Positions 61,487-64,000 of a stretch of 64,000 nucleotides of DNA are shown here, piece after piece. This DNA is from Apus apus (lineage: Eukaryota; Chordata; Aves; Apodiformes; Apodidae), in contig NC_067285.1 of assembly GCF_020740795.1 (NCBI RefSeq), forward strand, positions 112,121,652-112,185,651. Reading direction: 5' to 3'. The notes under the pieces are model-generated. The model did not search any database and was not told where the DNA came from. It saw only the letters and a program-made list of their open reading frames with translations. The position numbers and the translations under genes were made by a program. Each line of letters starts with the position of its first letter. Position 1 is the stretch's first letter.

Positions 61487-62415
61487 AGCCACTGGGACAG
61501 CTGTGGGTGGTTTCTTTAGAAATATCTAGCAGAAAGGTGAAGGGACACCATCTGTGGGTCTGTCAGGCAGGCTGGAAGCAGCAATCAGGTATAAAATGCA
61601 GTTGCCCAAAGGTTATCCAAGTATCCCCCATGCAGAGGCCAAGCCCTTCTCTGGGATTATGGGTTCCTCAAGTAAGAGCCAGTGGCATATTCCATTTTAA
61701 TGAGCCTCAGCAGGAGGGGAAGATGTGGGGTGGATATGGCCTTAGGGCAAGAGCTGTTCCCTCCAGTAGATGGTTCTCACTGATGTTGGAAGCAGCTGTG
61801 CAGTGAAGGGAAACCAGGATGTCTCCTTTGCCTTAAAAACACCATCACAAAATCTAGCAGAAAGCTCAAACCCCAAAAGATGCCAACCCTGCCTTAGTAG
61901 ATGTGATCATGTGTCCATCCAGAGGCAGCATCCAGAATGGACACTGACAAGCAGTAGCTGGCAGATGATCCTTTAGGTAATGGGTTAGTAGCTTGTAGGT
62001 CTACAGGGCTGGGCAGGACCTCCAGCCAAGGCCTTGGCTTTGGAGACTGAGCAGACTGTGGTGTTCCAAGCTGGGTGGGGGGATTTTGGCTCTCAGGCAC
62101 CATGTCTGCAGTGACCACAGCTCTGCCCTTTCCACATAACCTGGTTTTAGGCCAGAGGAGCAGTCTAGATGGATATGCTGATGTCAATGGGTGTGCAGGT
62201 GTCTCTTCTCTAGTTCCAACCTGTCATCCATCTCTCAATTCACTTTTCAGTGGAACACTTGAAACCCACCTTCCTGTAGAGTACATCTCTCTGTGATACA
62301 GAGAGAGAAAGGACCTCCTTTTGGTCTTGGTCATCCCCAGGCTTTTCTGTCCCCTTCTTGCTCTTCTTGTTGTCTCTCTCAAACAACATGGAATAAAGAT
62401 GCATCCCAAGGCTTT
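61487..62415 (+). other. ADRA1D: Probable ADRA1D 3' UTR
   Basis: Unique, moderately AT-rich sequence follows the TGA, with no recognisable repeat. The first canonical AATAAA after the stop is at 62392-62397, giving a 3' UTR of about 930 nt if used. Longer forms using signals beyond the window are possible. Confidence 0.55.
62392..62397 (+). terminator. ADRA1D: Candidate poly(A) signal AATAAA
   Basis: First AATAAA hexamer downstream of the ADRA1D stop codon. The following 40 bases contain only weak T/GT-rich stretches, so the signal is plausible but unproven. Confidence 0.45.
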
Positions 62416-64000
62416 GCTCAGGTCCATAGTCAACCTGTGCCATGGCTCAGGAAAGGTGGGATGGCTGAGTTTGGGACCCATAGAGGCAAAGCTGAAGTAA
62501 TGCTGACAGGCACTTGGAGCTCCTTCACGTAAATGGATCTTCTCCCCAGTCAGGATCATGCCCATGACTCTTCTACCAAGTGGCTTCTCACATACCAGCC
62601 AGCCTTTGGTGGCTACCAACAATTGTCCTTGGCTATGCCTGCTACCATGGTGAAAACCTATGTGAATAAGGGGGGTTTTGTCCTTCTCACTCACAGTCCC
62701 AGAGTGTGAGCTCCCCTCAGGAGGGGCTTCTTCTGAGGACCACAGGGAGGCTGGAGCTATCTCAGGCTCACACAAACTGTGCTTTGTGACTCAGAAAAGT
62801 GGTTGCCCAAACTCCACCTGACCATGTGTTGCAGGCACTGGTTTTATTCACTTTCAGACAGGCAGCGAGCCATGGAGAGACATTAGATTAAGCTGTGGCC
62901 AGAGCTAGGAGACATGTAGGCAATGGAGGTGAGGTCTGGATATGAGGTGCAGTGTCTCAAGCCAGGTGAGTAAAGGACAGGAACATGAAGTCAAGGGATG
63001 GAGACATGACACTGAACACGTCCTGGGTGGAAACTCATCCACATCAGCACTGTTCCCCAAACCCAGCAAGAGTCTTTCATGAATGTGCCTCCAGCACATC
63101 TAGCACATCCTCTTAAGAGTGACTATCAAAGGAGATTAAAGGCTCTTAGATGCAGCAAAGACATTTTCACCTTTCTTTCTGCTGACCATTTGCTTTAAAA
63201 GAAATACAGAGGAAAAGTTGGACTTGCTTGTATTTTTTTACTCAGTGCACCCTGAGACATGATATCTGCAGTTGGGCCTATCTCAACACCCTTTTTTTCT
63301 CAATGCAAGACTCCCAACTGGATGAATTACTGCACAAAGTCTTGCAGATTTTGTCCACCTGTTTTCCTCCCAGCAGCAAATCCCACCAAAGCACGTGGGC
63401 ACCATTGCACTCACACTGAACCCAGACTCGTTACTGCCTGTATTTTAGCAGGTGACAAGTGTCTGCAAAATCAGCAAGAGGCTACCAGCTGGAGAGGTTC
63501 AACCCTACCAAAGCAAGAGCCTGCTAGCTCATGGGAACCTCTGTGGGGAAATGCATCTGTTTTTTCCCCCATTTCTTGGGCCTTCAAGGGAAGTGAGACC
63601 CTACAGTGATGATGGGGTGACACAGAAAGTCATTTTGCAGCTGCCACTGGTTTCCTGGGTGTTTTGGGGATTCTGGTGGGAGAGCACGTTGCTGGCACTG
63701 GGATGTAACAGAGATGGCATCAGGGAGAAGGCAGTCACTGAAGAGCAAAAATGCCTGGGAGGTCAAGGTGAAATCATGACTCCTTCCCTTCCAGGATGCA
63801 TGTGCACACTTGCCATTCTCAGAGGGAGTAAATCCACCCAGATCTGAATTTTGGCCCCTGTTCTGGTGACACTGCTTTGCATAATGTAGACAATCTGGGG
63901 GCACAGCTTAGGGTGAGCTGAGATATATTTCATCAAGAAGTCAAAGTCTAATCAAGGAGAAAGGTGGATATTTGCCATTAAATGTTCTCTGGTGCTCAGG
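62416..64000. other. Unique 3' flank
   Basis: No repeat or gene recognised. Frames of up to 131 codons show no domain. Confidence 0.6.

Noticed and set aside
62224..62775. 183-codon minus-strand frame over the ADRA1D 3' UTR
   Set aside because: No recognisable domain or promoter context. Similar chance frames occur throughout this stop-poor DNA.
1..64000. CRISPR arrays, operons, prophage or plasmid features
   Set aside because: The sequence is clearly vertebrate nuclear DNA. All repeats seen are CR1, LTR, MITE, minisatellite or microsatellite.

Overview
The window is vertebrate nuclear DNA, almost certainly from a bird. The main evidence is about two dozen fragments of CR1 LINEs, the typical avian retrotransposon, many ending in the ATTCTATG or ATTCTGTG octamer tail. 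A solo LTR of the avian ERVL kind, one large spliced gene in long non-coding DNA and a compact CpG-island promoter fit the same picture. CR1 makes up roughly 12% of the window by my coordinates. There are no operons, CRISPR arrays or bacterial features.

The only protein-coding gene I can support is ADRA1D, the alpha-1D adrenergic receptor, on the plus strand. Exon 1 (coding part 15409-16378) encodes the extracellular N-terminus through TM6. A canonical GTAAGT donor opens an intron of about 44.5 kb (16379-60917). Exon 2 (coding part 60918-61486) encodes the third extracellular loop, TM7 and the cytoplasmic tail, ending in the PDZ ligand ETDI. The predicted receptor has 512 residues and all hallmark aminergic-GPCR residues are intact. 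A likely poly(A) signal lies at 62392.

Layout: 1-14 kb is gene-free 5' flank with unique DNA, an ancient CR1 relic and four younger CR1 copies. A G-rich minisatellite (14.1-14.4 kb) leads into a CpG island (about 14.47-16.4 kb) that holds the TATA-less promoter region, 5' UTR and exon 1. The intron (16.4-60.9 kb) carries most of the CR1 copies, the solo LTR, a probable hAT-type MITE relic, short tandem repeats, AT-rich segments that may be conserved enhancers, and an isolated CpG-rich patch at 47.46-48.13 kb. The 3' UTR and unique flank fill 61.5-64 kb.

No novel gene system is evident. The observations most worth checking are regulatory: a uORF whose stop overlaps the receptor start codon (ATGA), the G-quadruplex-prone minisatellite beside the promoter, and a perfect palindrome of two back-to-back HOX13-like CTCGTAAA sites in the intronic CpG patch. 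Most other open reading frames are chance frames in GC-rich or repeat DNA.
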